A stretch of 64,000 bases of DNA from Streptomyces sp. DG2A-72 (GTDB lineage: Bacteria; Actinomycetota; Actinomycetes; Streptomycetales; Streptomycetaceae): positions 62,001-126,000 of the forward strand of contig NZ_JASTLC010000001.1 in the NCBI RefSeq assembly GCF_030499575.1. Direction: 5' to 3'. Of this stretch, positions 9,501-19,107 are shown piece by piece (positions within the stretch are counted from its first letter, which is position 1; each line of letters starts with the position of its first letter). The translations under genes were made by a program, and so were the position numbers. The notes beneath the pieces were generated by a model. That model was not told the DNA's origin, did no database searches, and saw nothing but the letters and a program-made list of their open reading frames with translations.

Positions 9501-10478
9501 CTGCGCCGGGTCCACGAGGACGCGGATGAAGCAGTGCGTGGCGCTGCCATAGAGGTGGTGGGCAACCGCTTCCGCGACGATGACGACGCCCTCAGCAGCC
9601 TCAGCCGCGCAGCCACCGGCGATCCGCACGAGGGAGTCCGGGAGCGTGCCCTGCACGTGCTGGCCAAGCAGTGGGCGGGGCAACCGGAGATCCGCGACCT
9701 CCTTATCCGGTCCTGCACCGACGATTTGGGCGGATGGACCCGTGCGACCATACTGCGGGGCCTGGTGGAGAACTGGCCCGATCGGCAGGACATTCACGAG
9801 CTGCTTCTGGCCTCCGCCGATCACCTCTACCGCTACACCAGCTCCACCACGCTCGACGAGTTGCAGGACCACTGGCCCAACCGCGACGACGCCCGCGCGG
9901 TCCTGATGCGGACCGTTACCGAGCACGATGACTATTTGGTCGGTAGCTCCGCGATAAAAGTGCTGACGAAGCGGTGGATGGACCGTGCTGATGTCAAAGC
10001 CTTCGTGATGCGTGTTGCCGCGGACTCTTCGCACCGCTACCAGCGCGCAGTGCTGGACGTGCTGTGCGAACACTGGGCCTACCGCGAGGACGTTCGGGAC
10101 ATCCTCATGCGCGCGGCCTCAGACCATTCCGCCAAAGACACCCGCGCCGAGGCGGTAAAGGTACTGGGCCTTCGCTGGAGCGACCACGAGGGCGTTCAGG
10201 ATCTGTTTCGCCAGTGCGCTCTCGTCGACCCGGACCCCGATGTGAGGTTCTCCTCGCTCCGTTGGTGGGTGGTCAAGGCCGGCGAAGACGAGGGGCTAGC
10301 GTTGGTCAGCACGCGGGCTGTCGAGGATCCCGACCCGGAGGCGCGGCGCAAGATCATTCACATGCTCGCCCTGGGATGGCCAGCACATCCACGGACGGCC
10401 GCTGTACTGCAAGACCGAATCCTGCATGACGAAGACGAGAGAACGAAAGCCGCCGCAGACGACCTCTGGGCCCGTTGA
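6504..10478 (+). CDS. NACHT (NLR-like) STAND ATPase with C-terminal HEAT-like repeats
   Basis: I place the start at GTG 6504, preceded by GAAGGAAGG (6491-6499), giving 1324 residues. The frame is open further upstream, but that part is not protein-like. Order of parts: a short helical N-terminus resembling a helix-turn-helix (about 15-75), a linker, a NACHT domain with Walker A GDPGAGKST at 226-234 and Walker B MIFDGLDE around 312, a conserved LQEMAGNPLLLTIL helix, and FLEYLTAADI. From about residue 758 to the end come some 16 tandem 34-residue HEAT-like repeats (pattern RDLLxRAAxDxxxxVRxxALxxLGxxW). Bacterial NACHT proteins of this architecture act in anti-phage defence: repeats sense a ligand, the ATPase oligomerises and an effector fires. 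No enzymatic effector is visible here. Defence function is inferred from architecture. Confidence 0.85.
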   Translation: MGRGRRINRSDWPESGPHRDLLERLDAVHLANGVKSMADVAQGMGLSARSRANTLLRGTNGSLPADEAQLTLLVHALGGGDDDVRIALKLYGAAVRARDYEIPVAASSPAEQKVTDAVAHYAGRAVQVYGRLDLDVLAPVGEAPSAVRLPEVFVAPTVRADPPPVQLPRELQRRVLESGGLLDDELLPGSDTDAFERLRNSYLERPEQCVLETLAGPSGRRAVLLGDPGAGKSTLIRYLTLMLTCGELDGALHLLQGLVPLVVELRQYADDRWHHSSFEDFLDHQYRDLALGVPPAVRDHLLAEGQALMIFDGLDEIFDVRARTEAVQRIAGFAARWPATRILVTSRVIGYQRAVLDSAGFAHFKIQDLDDARISTFADRWYSNTCPDDAVLARERSERLTSAIETSRPLQEMAGNPLLLTILAIIGRHPSLPRNRRGVYEHAVTVLVAHWDEATKMLKAPLPPAVAEAIEVLGLGERLRLLRLVARTMQEGHHGIAGNHIHASDLERVFRDYLQQYALEPVQATLAARAMIAQLYQRNFILAPYGGDIYGFVHRAFLEYLTAADITHRYQDERHWTPKGLIDQVVSVRAADPAWHEVLLLLIGQLDISDATAAIDRLLDLHARRTDPTDARYVILALRALAEVDKKAAPTVQSTTAVDAVTAVLNTRGSKGPSLLAQAWSALASFGRYWAGRVPYLRWYRLSGQFSPSDEPTDVLAFALKADDDELAALARGCYYGFDRLTFLHVLGQRKPDDDAIRELVLREATLHPGHRVRSMALEVLGEVWKDRKDVRAFLITRAAEDPEANTRGRALEVLGTWWSDDDHVRDLIVHAAIHGNHPFVRSDALRTLGRQWHGREDIRSVLIRRARDDQNDNTRGTALRTLSRHCTGYQDALDFLTQRAADDTDPDLCRHAIWVLSQCVHGDDTIRDLLIERAADSSNNGVREAALRTLAKKWPGHADVRHTLMRAVTDDRCPRARETALQQLGERWSRHERVRDLILRRVHEDADEAVRGAAIEVVGNRFRDDDDALSSLSRAATGDPHEGVRERALHVLAKQWAGQPEIRDLLIRSCTDDLGGWTRATILRGLVENWPDRQDIHELLLASADHLYRYTSSTTLDELQDHWPNRDDARAVLMRTVTEHDDYLVGSSAIKVLTKRWMDRADVKAFVMRVAADSSHRYQRAVLDVLCEHWAYREDVRDILMRAASDHSAKDTRAEAVKVLGLRWSDHEGVQDLFRQCALVDPDPDVRFSSLRWWVVKAGEDEGLALVSTRAVEDPDPEARRKIIHMLALGWPAHPRTAAVLQDRILHDEDERTKAAADDLWAR

Positions 10479-10566
10479 TGGAACTCCTGGATTCAGGAAG
10501 CGCCATTAACGCACCGGCCACTGACCGAGAACAACGGCCCTACCTGCCTGATCCGATCCCCTCCCA

Positions 10567-11115
10567 TTGGACAAGGCCCAGATCGGGCTGATCGGCCCGG
10601 CGGACGAGGCCGCGTTCGGGGAGATCAGACAGATCGTCCGGTGGCTGCTCCCCGAGGACTTCAACCGGCCGCTGCACGCCGGGCTGTGGCAGTGCCTGAC
10701 CACCCTCGCTCGCCGCCACGAGCCCGTCGACCCCGTCACCGTTCTGTGGGAAGCCCAGCAGCGCGGTCTACTGGACGACAGAAGTGAACCGGGCGAAGTG
10801 CTCCGCCTGCTGGCCGAACCGGCTGGGTCCGTGGAGCACTGGGGCGAGCGGATCCTGCAGCGTTCCCTCCTGGCCACCGCCGAGCACACCGGCCGGCACA
10901 TCGAGGCGTACGCCGGCGACCCGGCGAACACCCCGTTCCAGCTCGTCGTCGGCGCCCGCCGCTCCCTCGCCGACATCGGCGCCGTCCGCACCCGCTGGCA
11001 GCACGCCACCGGAACCATCCCGCCGCAGCGACCGCGACCGGCGCCCACCACCCGCGCCGGCCCGCCGACCACCACGGCCGCGCGCACCGCCCGCGCCGCG
11101 CGAGCAACCCGATAG
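10567..11115 (+). CDS. DnaB N-terminal-domain-like protein
   Basis: The product contains a helical region (LPEDFNRPLHAGLWQCLTTLARR...VDPVTVLWEAQQRGLL) that matches the N-terminal domain of DnaB-type replicative helicases. There is no helicase core; the tail is low-complexity Pro/Arg/Thr. Such stand-alone DnaB-N proteins are common in actinomycete plasmids and integrative elements. The start is uncertain: TTG 10567 is the first start in frame, while a 36-codon ATG frame at 10479 runs into it in another phase, so a frameshift near 10570 could have removed the true N-terminus. Confidence 0.5.
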   Translation: MDKAQIGLIGPADEAAFGEIRQIVRWLLPEDFNRPLHAGLWQCLTTLARRHEPVDPVTVLWEAQQRGLLDDRSEPGEVLRLLAEPAGSVEHWGERILQRSLLATAEHTGRHIEAYAGDPANTPFQLVVGARRSLADIGAVRTRWQHATGTIPPQRPRPAPTTRAGPPTTTAARTARAARATR

Positions 11116-11127
11116 CCCCCCGCATAC

Positions 11128-11161
11128 GCCGGTGGCCGGACCCGAAGGCCCGGCCACCGGC
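11128..11161. terminator. 12-bp perfect hairpin between genes
   Basis: GCCGGTGGCCGG (11128-11139) pairs perfectly with 11150-11161 around a 10-nt loop, 12 bp after the DnaB-N-like stop. No T-run follows. It could terminate transcription, or fold close to the next gene's ribosome-binding site. Confidence 0.45.
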
Positions 11162-11181
11162 AGAAGAGACGACACCCCCAC

Positions 11182-11748
11182 GTGACTACCACCATCGACG
11201 CAAACGTCCGCCTCGACACCCACCCCACCCATCCCAGCGCCGTGACCGCCGTCCTGACCGGCACCCAGGCCCACATTGCCCACCTGGGCCTGGAGGCAGC
11301 CGACTGGACCGTCGTCGCTCACAACGTGCTGGTCCTGGTCCGCATCGACCACGAGGAACCCCACTGGGCGCAGGACGCAGCCAAGCACCTGACCGCCGAA
11401 GGCATCACCGTCGAGATCACCCCTCGGCTCCGGGAGGCCATGGCCGAGGAATGGACCTGGGCCAACTACCCGATGCCCTGATGCACCCGCAGCGAAATCC
11501 GCGAAGTCTCCAACGAGGCCCAGAAGATCCACGACGACATCCGCCACGGCCAGCTCCTCGTCCACGCCCACGACGGCCACACCACCGTCGCGGTCGGCAC
11601 CTACCTCGGCCGCAACGGCAAGTCCGTCTATCTCCACGGCGAGGACCACCTGCGCCAGGTTGCCGACACCTTCGACTCACCCGCTGGGGCCCTGCTCGCC
11701 TTCGAAAAGGTCCACGGCGCCGAGATGCGCCCGGGCCGGCGCCCCTGA
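11182..11748 (+). pseudogene. Actinomycete integrative-element protein, internal TGA
   Basis: The frame starts at GTG 11182 and meets TGA at 11479-11481, but the same frame then continues with good codon use for 89 more codons (SEIREVSNEAQKIHDD..., then HDGHTTVAVGTYLGRNGK...) to a stop at 11746. The TGA probably replaces a tryptophan codon. The full product would be about 188 residues. I cannot assign a function, but such proteins are found just before DUF317 genes in Streptomyces mobile elements, and that is the arrangement here. The next frame overlaps its stop. Confidence 0.55.
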
Positions 11749-11927
11749 CCGACACCGAACGCGCCGCCGCCGAAGCCCGCACCCCACTCGCCGTCCCCGC
11801 AGCCAAGCCCGAACCGGCCCGCCCGAAGCCGGAGACCGTTCCGGCCTACCTGGCCGATGCCGGCGACCACGACGCCCTCCTCGACACCTTCCTCGATGCA
11901 CACAGCGACTGGGAAAAGTGGCGGACC
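11745..11927 (+). pseudogene. DUF317-like protein, 5' part (interrupted)
   Basis: This frame encodes TDTERAAAEARTP... through DALLDTFLDAHSDWEKWRT and then stops making sense at 11928. The missing continuation (WSDDTTHAIHESQ...) is found at 26707-27327, so a 14.8-kb insertion divides the gene. The first codon of the protein-like frame is CTG, overlapping the TGA of the previous gene; an ATGA overlap may have been lost by mutation. DUF317 proteins are actinomycete proteins of unknown function, common in conjugative elements. Confidence 0.6.
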
Positions 11928-11974
11928 ATCCCTATTGAATCGGCGTGTTGAAGCCGATCTGACAGGGTGGCGCG

Positions 11975-13550
11975 ATGAGCAAGTGGCGTGTCTTTTGGGT
12001 TCCCAAGTCGGCACCGCCCACCCCACCGCGGTTATCCGTTCTGGCGGGGTGGGCGGACCTGGCGGAGCGCGAAGCGTCAACCGGGATCCGGCCCGGCGAC
12101 CCGATTCTGCTGGCGCCGGACTACCGCATCGACGAGCTCCTCAGCCTGTACACGCGCAGTAGCCTGTTCCGGGGGTACACACGAGAGACGAAGCGGAACT
12201 ACATCACGGATCTCTGCCTCTTCTTCAACTTCCTGTGACAACGCGGAAAGGTCTGGACGCAGACGGTCGAGACAGACGTCGACGACTTCCAGTTCTGGCG
12301 CCAGACGTCGCCCGACAACCCGGTGCGGGTGAGCGGGAACAAGTGGAATCGTGAACTGGCCGCGCTGATGAACCTGTACACGTGGGCGACGAAGCCGGGC
12401 AATGAGTTCTTACCGCGCAACCCGGTGCCGACGCATCGCGTGGTCGGCCGGCATGGGCAGATCGTCGAGGTGCCGGACGGTAAGGCGAAGGACGCCCGGG
12501 GCAGCAACGTTCACTGGCTGACCCCTCGAACATTCCGGCTCTGGGTGGACATCGGGCTGCGCGGTTGCGGCACTGACGGCCTTCCCTCGCCGGCCTGGGT
12601 GGGCCGCCTGGAGGACCGCAACTGCCTTCGTGCGCCTGCTGACCTCGTCAGGGGTACGGCGGCTGGAGGGCGCCTCACTGCTGACGTTCGAGGTGCCGTC
12701 ACTGCGCCTGGAGAGCGGCCGTTACTACACGGGACGCCTCGCGGCAGCGGTCACGCGTTCCAAGAAGGCCCGTACTTACTACGGCGAGGCTCATGTGGTG
12801 GGCGATATCGAGAACTACATCGACTCCTCGCGCGCCGAGGCCATCCGCAAGGCTCAGGCCCGAAAGCGATACAACGGCATACCGGGCATGCGCCTGGTCA
12901 CCCGGGTGAGCCGAGGACCGAAGCCGACGGTCTACTGGTGCGACCGCCAGGGCGTCACGGGCCGCATCGCGCTGACGGAGGCAACCGCGGACGAACGGAT
13001 GACGTGGTACGCCGAAGGCCCGGAGGGACCTGAGCCGTTGTGGCTCTGGCTGAACGAGATGGGCCTGCCGTTCCAGCCGCATTCGTGGAACAACGTCTTC
13101 ACTACGGCGAACCGGCGGTGCCGGGCGGTCCTGGATCCGGAGCCGGAGCGTCGGCTGGACCCGCATCGCAGCCGGGCGCCGTATGCGACGCCGCATTCCT
13201 GCCGGCACAGCTTCGCCCTGTACATGCCGGTGATCCTGCACCACTTGATGGACCAGCGGTTCGGTCTGAGCCCGGAGGAGCGGCGGGACCACCGGCTGCT
13301 GTACGGCGATCCGTGGCGGATGGTGCAGGACCTGTTGGGTCATGCATTCCTGGAGACAACCCGCGAGCGATATCTGGCCCCGGTCGCCGACCTGCAGCTG
13401 CGGTCGCTGCTGACTACCGCGCCCCCGTTCCACGAAGGAGAGCGACCGGCACGGGGTATTGATGAGGTCTTCGCTCGTCTGGCGCGGGAGGCCGAAGGCA
13501 TCCAGGACATCGACGCCAAGCTGCAGGTCGCCCCGCGGGCGGATCGATGA
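11975..13550 (+). pseudogene. Tyrosine recombinase 1 of Tn554-like trio
   Basis: The ATG at 11975 lies 46 bp inside the left end. The reading frame is broken twice: a TGA at 12236-12238 probably replaces Trp (FFNFL-stop-QRGKVWTQ), and a one-base shift occurs at about 12619 (RNC/AFVRLLTSSG). The catalytic pattern is otherwise complete: Arg in SSGVRRLEG, His-x-x-Arg in PHSCRHSFA, Gly-His in LLGHAFLE and the Tyr in TTRERYL. The reconstructed protein has about 525 residues. Its stop overlaps an ATG for the next recombinase, as in Tn554-like operons. Confidence 0.75.
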
Positions 13551-15294
13551 GCCGGCGCGGGCGTCGGCGCCGCTGCCGACAACGCCGGGGCGCAGGACGC
13601 CGGTTGTGGTGGGCGACGGCCTCGTCGTCGAGCACCGCGACCGAACGGGAGCGGTCGCGGTCTACGACTTCCGTGCGCTGCCGGTCTCAGACGCCCTGCG
13701 CCGCTCGCTGGCCCGCCTGTTCGCCGCTCGGTGCGTGCCGAGCCGGTGGACCTCGCACCACAGCAGCAGATACTTCTGGCTCCCCTTGCAGGCGTTCACC
13801 GCGTACCTGGCCACCCTGGACACGCCGGTGGCCGACCTCGACCAGCTGACCGCGGGGGTGTGGCAGCAGTGGAGGCTCAGCCGGCCGAACTCGGCTCGGC
13901 TACAGCCAGATCACCACCGTGCGGGGTCTGCTGCTGGACGACCCGCGGCTGTCCGCAGCGGCACGGGAAGCGCTCGCCCGCCGCGTCCTGTCACCCACAG
14001 CGAAGGAAGTGTCCTTCCAGGATGCCGAATTCGACTCGATCGTCACCACGGCGCAGCGGATGTTCCGCGCCCCGCACCTGCGGATCACGGACAACGCCCG
14101 CCACCTCGCCCAATGGCAGTCGGGCGCGTTCCCTCGCGGCGGCGAGGCATGGCTGCTGGGTGAGGCACTGGACTGTCTGGCCCGGACCGGTGAGGCACCC
14201 CACGACCCCGGGGCGGCCAGCGCGGCCGGGTGCTCGCCCGCTATGCGCGGGTGCTGGGCGGGGAGCGGCCCGAGCACACTTGGCAACGGCTGTTTCTGAC
14301 CCGGATGGAGACGGTCGCGCTGGGGGTGCTGCTGCTGGCAGAGCACGGCTGGAACCTGTCGGTGATCAACCGGCTGAAGTGCCGCAAGCGGCCCCGGACA
14401 CTGGCAGCGACGGCCCGCGAATCTACCGGGTCGAGCTGGAGAAGCACAAGCGGGGCGTCGGCCGGTACTTCGAGACCCGCAACCTCACCGACGACGGGGC
14501 CGCCTCCCCCGGCCGGCTCATCACACAGGCGCCGGAGGCGACCGTGTTCGCCCGCGCGGCCATGTACGCGCTGAGCCCAGGGACGGACCGCTTGCTGATC
14601 TGGCGCTCTGCCAAGGCCCCGCTGAACGACCACCCGCGGGAGGAGGCCGGCAAGAGGTCGGGGATCGGGGTGTTCGGGTTCGGGATCTCCGGCTGTACGG
14701 CCCATCGTTGGGCGACCCAACAGGGTTTCTCTTCCTCGCCGTTTCGCAGGGGGCAGCGGACGGTGAACACGCTGCACCGGCGCGCGCGGACAGAACAGCC
14801 AGGCTACCCACGACCGCATCTACGCGCTGGCCGACCCTCAGGTCCGTCAGGCAGCGATCCCGGTCATCGCCGAGGCAGCCGAAGCCGTCGTGGCCAAGGC
14901 CCGCGCGACCGTGTTCGCCGCCGAACTGCGCGAGGAAGCCGATCCAGCCGATCAGCCGACTGCCACCGGCGACTGCCACGACTTCGGCAACAGCCCCTAT
15001 CCCGGCCCCAGCGGAGGCTGCTCGGCCTCCTTCCTGATGTGCCTGGCCTGCCCCAACGCCCGGATCCACCCCGCCCACCACAGCCGCCTGGCCCACCTGC
15101 ACCGCGCGCTCGACAACCTGCGCACCGCCCTCGAGCCGGGTCAGTGGCACGGGCAGTGGGAGGACGCGCACGCCCGCCTGGAATACCTCAAGGGCCAGCT
15201 CGGCGCCGCGGTGTGGACCCGCGCCCTGGCCAACGTGACCGTCGCCGACCGCGAACTCATCGCCCTGCTGCTCAACGGAGACCTCGACCCGTGA
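13547..15294 (+). pseudogene. Tyrosine recombinase 2 of Tn554-like trio
   Basis: Protein similarity jumps between frames at least five times: near the start, about 13895, about 14200, about 14420 and about 14800. Recognisable blocks are VVEHRDRTGAVAVYDFRALPV, GLLLDDPRLSAAAREALARRV, MLARYARVLGGERPEHTWQRL, RVELEKHKRGVGRYFETRNL and a C-terminal region with VNTLHRRARTEQ then THDRIYALADP (likely nucleophile Tyr). It is wholly inactive as written. The reconstructed size of about 580 residues fits the large second recombinase of Tn554-type trios. Confidence 0.7.
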
Positions 15295-17393
15295 CAGCCA
15301 CCCCAGCCGCTGCTCCAGCCCTCGTTCTTCCCGGCCCGGACACCCCCCCCCGCCATCCCCGCCCACCGGATCGTTGACGGCTACTGCGGCCCCATCACGC
15401 CGTACGCGGCGTCGGTCTGGCCGCTGATCCCCATGAACGCCAACCCGGGCGTCACGCACAGCACCATCCACTGGCCTGCGTTCCCCGGCACATTCCGGGA
15501 GGAGATGCGGCTGGCCGCCTGGACCTTGATCAACGGCGAACTGCCCGCGGTGTTCCTGCGGGAGCACCATCCCACCTGGCGCGCTCGCGCCAGGTGCCCA
15601 AGGCACTCTGCCAGACGATCGGGACCTGGTGCCGACTGGCCGTGTGGCTCACAGGCCGGGGCATCACCACGCTGAGCGCCTGCACCACTCAGGTGGTGGG
15701 CGAGTACGGCGAACACGTGCGAGACAGCGGGGCGGCCCGCATCACGGTGCACAGCGTGCTGTCGTCGCTGACCCGGCTGTGGGTCTTCGACCAGCTCAGC
15801 GGCCATCCCAGCGGCATCGGCTGCCCGCCGTGGGAGATGGAGGGAGTGGAGGACTACCTGCCGCCGGCGACACCGGGCGGCGAGAACGCCACCGAGGCGA
15901 TCGCCGAGCAGACCATGGGCCCGCTGCTCGTCTGGGCGATCCGTACGGTCGAGGACTTCAGCGACGACATCCTGGCCGCCTGGGCCGAACCGCAACCGGC
16001 TGCGTGAGATGGCCGCCGCGAACATCGCCACGCCCGCCTCACGCGCTGCTCTTCGGGCCTTCATGGACCGCATCGACGCCGGCCAGCTGTCGATTCCGAC
16101 CACACGGTGGCTGGGCCGAACCACGATCGCGGGCGCCTATGTCGCCGCGCTCACCGGCGCCTCCTTGGGTCAGGTCTACAGCGCCACCCGCGATTACGGG
16201 TGGCGGCAGGCCGCCCTGGAGCGTCCCGGTCCCTGCCCGCTGCGTGTCCGGGTCACCGGCAAGCTCGGCGGCACCACCTGGAGAGAGGCCGTTGACTACA
16301 CCGAAGCAGGCTTCCTGATGCGCCAGTTGGGCACGGCGTGCTTCATCGTCATCGCCTATCTGACCGGGATGCGCCCCGGAGAGGTGGCCGGGCTGCACAG
16401 CGGCTGCTGCCCCGACCCGGAGCCGGACAGCGCGGGGCGGACAGGGCGGCACTTGATCACGAGCACCGTGTACAAGACGGCACGCGACGAGGACGGCAAC
16501 CACCGCTCCGAAGGTGAAATCCGCGATGTCCCCTGGGTGGCCATCGCCCCCGTCGTGAACGCCATCCGGGTCCTGGAACGCATGGTGCCCCCAGGGCAGC
16601 TGCTGTTCGACCACCACGCCCACGACCTGCGCGGCACCCGCAGCGGCACCGGCTCCCTCACCGTGCACACCCTGGGCATCCGGGTGGAGGACTTCATCAC
16701 CTGGGCCAACCAGGAGGCAGCCGCCCGTGGGCTGGCCCACGAGGTCATCCCTCCGGATCCGCACGGCAGGATCGGTACCGAACGGTTCCGTAGGAGCCTG
16801 GCCTGGCACATCGCCCGCCGTCCCGGCGGCCTGGTCGCGCTCGCAATTCAGTACGGCCATCTGCGGACTTCCGTAGCGGCCGGATACACCGCGCGCAGCC
16901 GGGACGGCATTCACGACCTCCTCGACGTCGAGACGGCCCGTGCCACCATCGACACCGTCGCCGACCTGAATGCCGCGCTCGAGGACGGCCTCGGCATCTC
17001 CGGTCCTGCCGCCCGCCGGGCCATCAAGGCCGCCGCCACCGCACCCCAGTACACCGGCGCCGTCATTACCGCCCGGCAGGCCCGACAGATCCTCGCCAAC
17101 CCTCAGTTGGCTGTCTACGACAGTCCCCACGCGCTGCTGATGTGCGTCTACAAACGTGACAAAGCCCTGTGCCACCGCGGCCTCAAAGACACCCCAGCCT
17201 CGACCAGTGCGTCCCTGCCTGCGCGAACATCGCCCGCACCGATCAGCACGCCACCGGCCTCCGCCACCGCGCCACCGCACTTGACCAGCAGGCTGGTCAC
17301 GTCCCCGGCCCGCTGGGCGAGCGCCTGCGCGACAACGCCACCCGGCTGCGCGACCTCGCTGACGCCCACCACCGCACCCGCATCACCCTCTAG
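15291..17393 (+). pseudogene. Tyrosine recombinase 3 of Tn554-like trio
   Basis: GTG 15291 overlaps the previous stop (GTGA). The first shift is at a run of nine C residues near 15346-15354; others are near 15590, 16000 and 17190. The longest block (about 16000-17190) holds the catalytic pattern: LTGMRPGEVAGLHSG (Arg), AWHIARR (His-x-x-Arg), YGHLRTSVAAGYTARS (His and Tyr). The final block is SLDQCVPACANIARTDQHA to LADAHHRTRITL. The reconstructed product has about 700 residues. The homopolymer break could be a sequencing error, but the other breaks are not in long runs. Confidence 0.7.
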
Positions 17394-17404
17394 GACGGCC
17401 CCGT

Positions 17405-17826
17405 ATGAGCCCCGCACCCGACGAACGCGAGCGTATCCGCGCGGCCATGGACCGCATCCTGCGGGGAACCTCGCAGCACTCCAACGGCGCGCTGACGATT
17501 GTCGCCCTGGCCAGGAAGCCTGCGTACCGCGCAACGCGCTCACCCAGCGCCACCTCGACCTCAAGAACGACTTCTATAGGCAGGTCAGGGCCCGCGGACA
17601 GACGCCGGACTCCGAGATCCGCCTGCGTCGGCAGATCGTCAAACTGAAGGAACTACGCGCCGAGGACGCCATCGAGCTCGCCCAGCTGCGGACCGATGCC
17701 GAGCAGTTGGTGCGCGTCGTAAACCAACTGACGGCGCACAACCAGCAGCTGCTCCGCGCCCTGTCGAGCCCCGATTCCCCGGTCCGGGCCTTGCCGACCC
17801 AGCCACATCCAGGCCGCAGCCACTGA
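17405..17826 (+). pseudogene. DUF6262 (TnpC-like) protein, frameshifted
   Basis: The ATG at 17405 opens MSPAPDERERIRAAMDRIL..., and at about 17512 one base is missing, so the frame changes to EACVPRNALTQRHLDLKNDFY..., ending in a coiled coil (LRRQIVKLKELRAEDAIELAQLR...). This is the pattern of DUF6262/TnpC, the small accessory protein encoded after the recombinases in Tn554-like elements, thought to help orientation and efficiency of integration. It lies 12 bp after recombinase 3. Confidence 0.7.
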
Positions 17827-17849
17827 GTCTCTGTCTACCTCCGGTTCAG

Positions 17850-18170
17850 GTGAGGTGGCGCCTCGGACTCGCCGGCATCGGCTTCGCCCTGACCATGTCC
17901 CCACTGACAGGCGCCGCCATCCAAGCGGTCAGCTCGCAGGAAGGCGGGCCTCGCCTCAGGCATCAGCAGCACCACCCGGCTTATCGGCGCGGTGCTCGGC
18001 GTGGCCGTACTCGGAGCCATCGTCCGCACCCGGCAATCCGACGGCGCCTCCTTTGAGGCCGGCCTCAACAGCGCCTTCGTCACGGCCGGCGCGATCACCT
18101 TGGCCGCCGCGGTGTTCACCGGACTGTGGCTCGCGAGCCCCAAGCTGGTGGAACGCTCCGCGACACCGGG
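17850..18170 (+). pseudogene. MFS (DHA2-type) exporter, C-terminal fragment
   Basis: Two frames together encode the last transmembrane helices of a drug exporter: WRLGLAGIGFALTMSPLTGAAIQAV in one frame, then GLASGISSTTRLIGAVLGVAVLGAIV and FVTAGAITLAAAVFTGLWLAS in the next, with a shift near 17940. No N-terminal part exists. The fragment points at the neighbouring TetR gene, which probably once controlled it. Confidence 0.6.
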
Positions 18171-18275
18171 GACCGCCCGCCGATCCGGCCGCCGGCCAGG
18201 ACGCGGTCACCGCCCCGAAGGAGGCATCCGTGAGCAGTCGTTGACAACAACCACAGCCTTGCCCGTATCGCCGGC

Positions 18276-18977
18276 TCACACAGCGGCATACTCGGCGAGC
18301 GAAGGCTCGAGAAGGTCGAAGGCGCTGTCCGACTCGGCGGCGACCGTGGCGGAGATCCGGGCGTTGTCCTGGCCGGCGAGGGTGAGTTCCTGGATGCGCT
18401 GGAACAGGGTGCGGTGCACGGCGCCGAGCAGGGCGGCGGCGGTACGGGGCGTGATGTCGCCGCGGGGTGCCCCGGTGGCGTCGGCCAGGGCATCCGCCAG
18501 GGCGGCCTCCCGCAGGTCGTGCAGATCGCGCAGCCGGGCGGACAAGGTGGGGCTGTCGGCGACCATCCGGGCGAAGCCGGGGCCGGAGAACCCGGCGACC
18601 GGGTCGACGTTCCCGACCGCGTCCGCGAAGGCACGACGCAAGGCCGTGAGGGCCGACTCGCCGGGTCGGCGGTCGGCCACCGTGGCGGCGAGCGAGGCGG
18701 TGAAGACGTCCTGGTGGTCAAGGGCCAGGTCCTCCTTGCGCGGGAAGTAGTTGGTCACCGTCTTCTTCGCCACCCGCGCCGCGGCGGCGATCTCGGCGAT
18801 GGTGGTCTGCTCGAAGCCCCGGTCGAGGAATAGGCCGGTGGCGACGTCGGAGATGAGCTGCCGGGTCTCCTGCTTCTTGGATTCCCGCAGGCTGGCGGGG
18901 AGCGCGGACGAGGCAGCGCCGGCGCCGGTCGGGCCGGTCTTGTCCGTGGTCGGCTCGGTGTTCGCGTCAGTAACCAT
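18276..18977 (-). CDS. TetR family repressor of the streptogramin-resistance operon
   Basis: The 233-residue product has a 35-residue Thr/Ala-rich lead, then a TetR DNA-binding domain (LISDVATGLFLDRGFEQTTIAEIAAAARVAKKTVTNYFPRKEDL) and a helical C-terminal domain with ADSPTLSARLRDLHDLRE. It is divergent from the VOC/Vat/Vgb/YciI operon. Two dyads (18987-19001 and 19037-19053) lie in the gap, one 10 bp from its own start codon and one over the -10 of the operon promoter. The simplest reading is a repressor of itself and of the resistance genes, released by the drug. Confidence 0.8.
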   Translation of the reverse strand: MVTDANTEPTTDKTGPTGAGAASSALPASLRESKKQETRQLISDVATGLFLDRGFEQTTIAEIAAAARVAKKTVTNYFPRKEDLALDHQDVFTASLAATVADRRPGESALTALRRAFADAVGNVDPVAGFSGPGFARMVADSPTLSARLRDLHDLREAALADALADATGAPRGDITPRTAAALLGAVHRTLFQRIQELTLAGQDNARISATVAAESDSAFDLLEPSLAEYAAV

Positions 18978-18986
18978 GAAGCAATC

Positions 18987-19053
18987 TTACACTCGTAGTA
19001 ATTTTATGTTGACACCCTTCGCAGCCCTGGGATAACTTTACGTCCGTCGTAAA
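18987..19053. promoter_or_regulatory. Promoter with two TetR-type dyads
   Basis: TTGACA (19009-19014), an 18-bp spacer and TAACTT (19033-19038) form a sigma70-like promoter reading right. TTTACG-TCCGT-CGTAAA (19037-19053) covers the -10 and start area; a related dyad TTAC-ACTCGTA-GTAA (18987-19001) sits near the tetR start. Both fit TTACnnyCGTnGTAA, so one repressor could bind both. Confidence 0.65.
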
Positions 19054-19107
19054 TATTTCGTGTCCGTGGGGCGGGCGGACAGCCCGCGACCACCGAGAGG
19101 AATCACC

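Noticed and set aside
8526..10073. 515-codon open frame on the - strand opposite the NACHT gene
   Set aside because: It is a shadow of the HEAT-repeat coding sequence: codon positions fit the + strand, and the product is repetitive without family resemblance.
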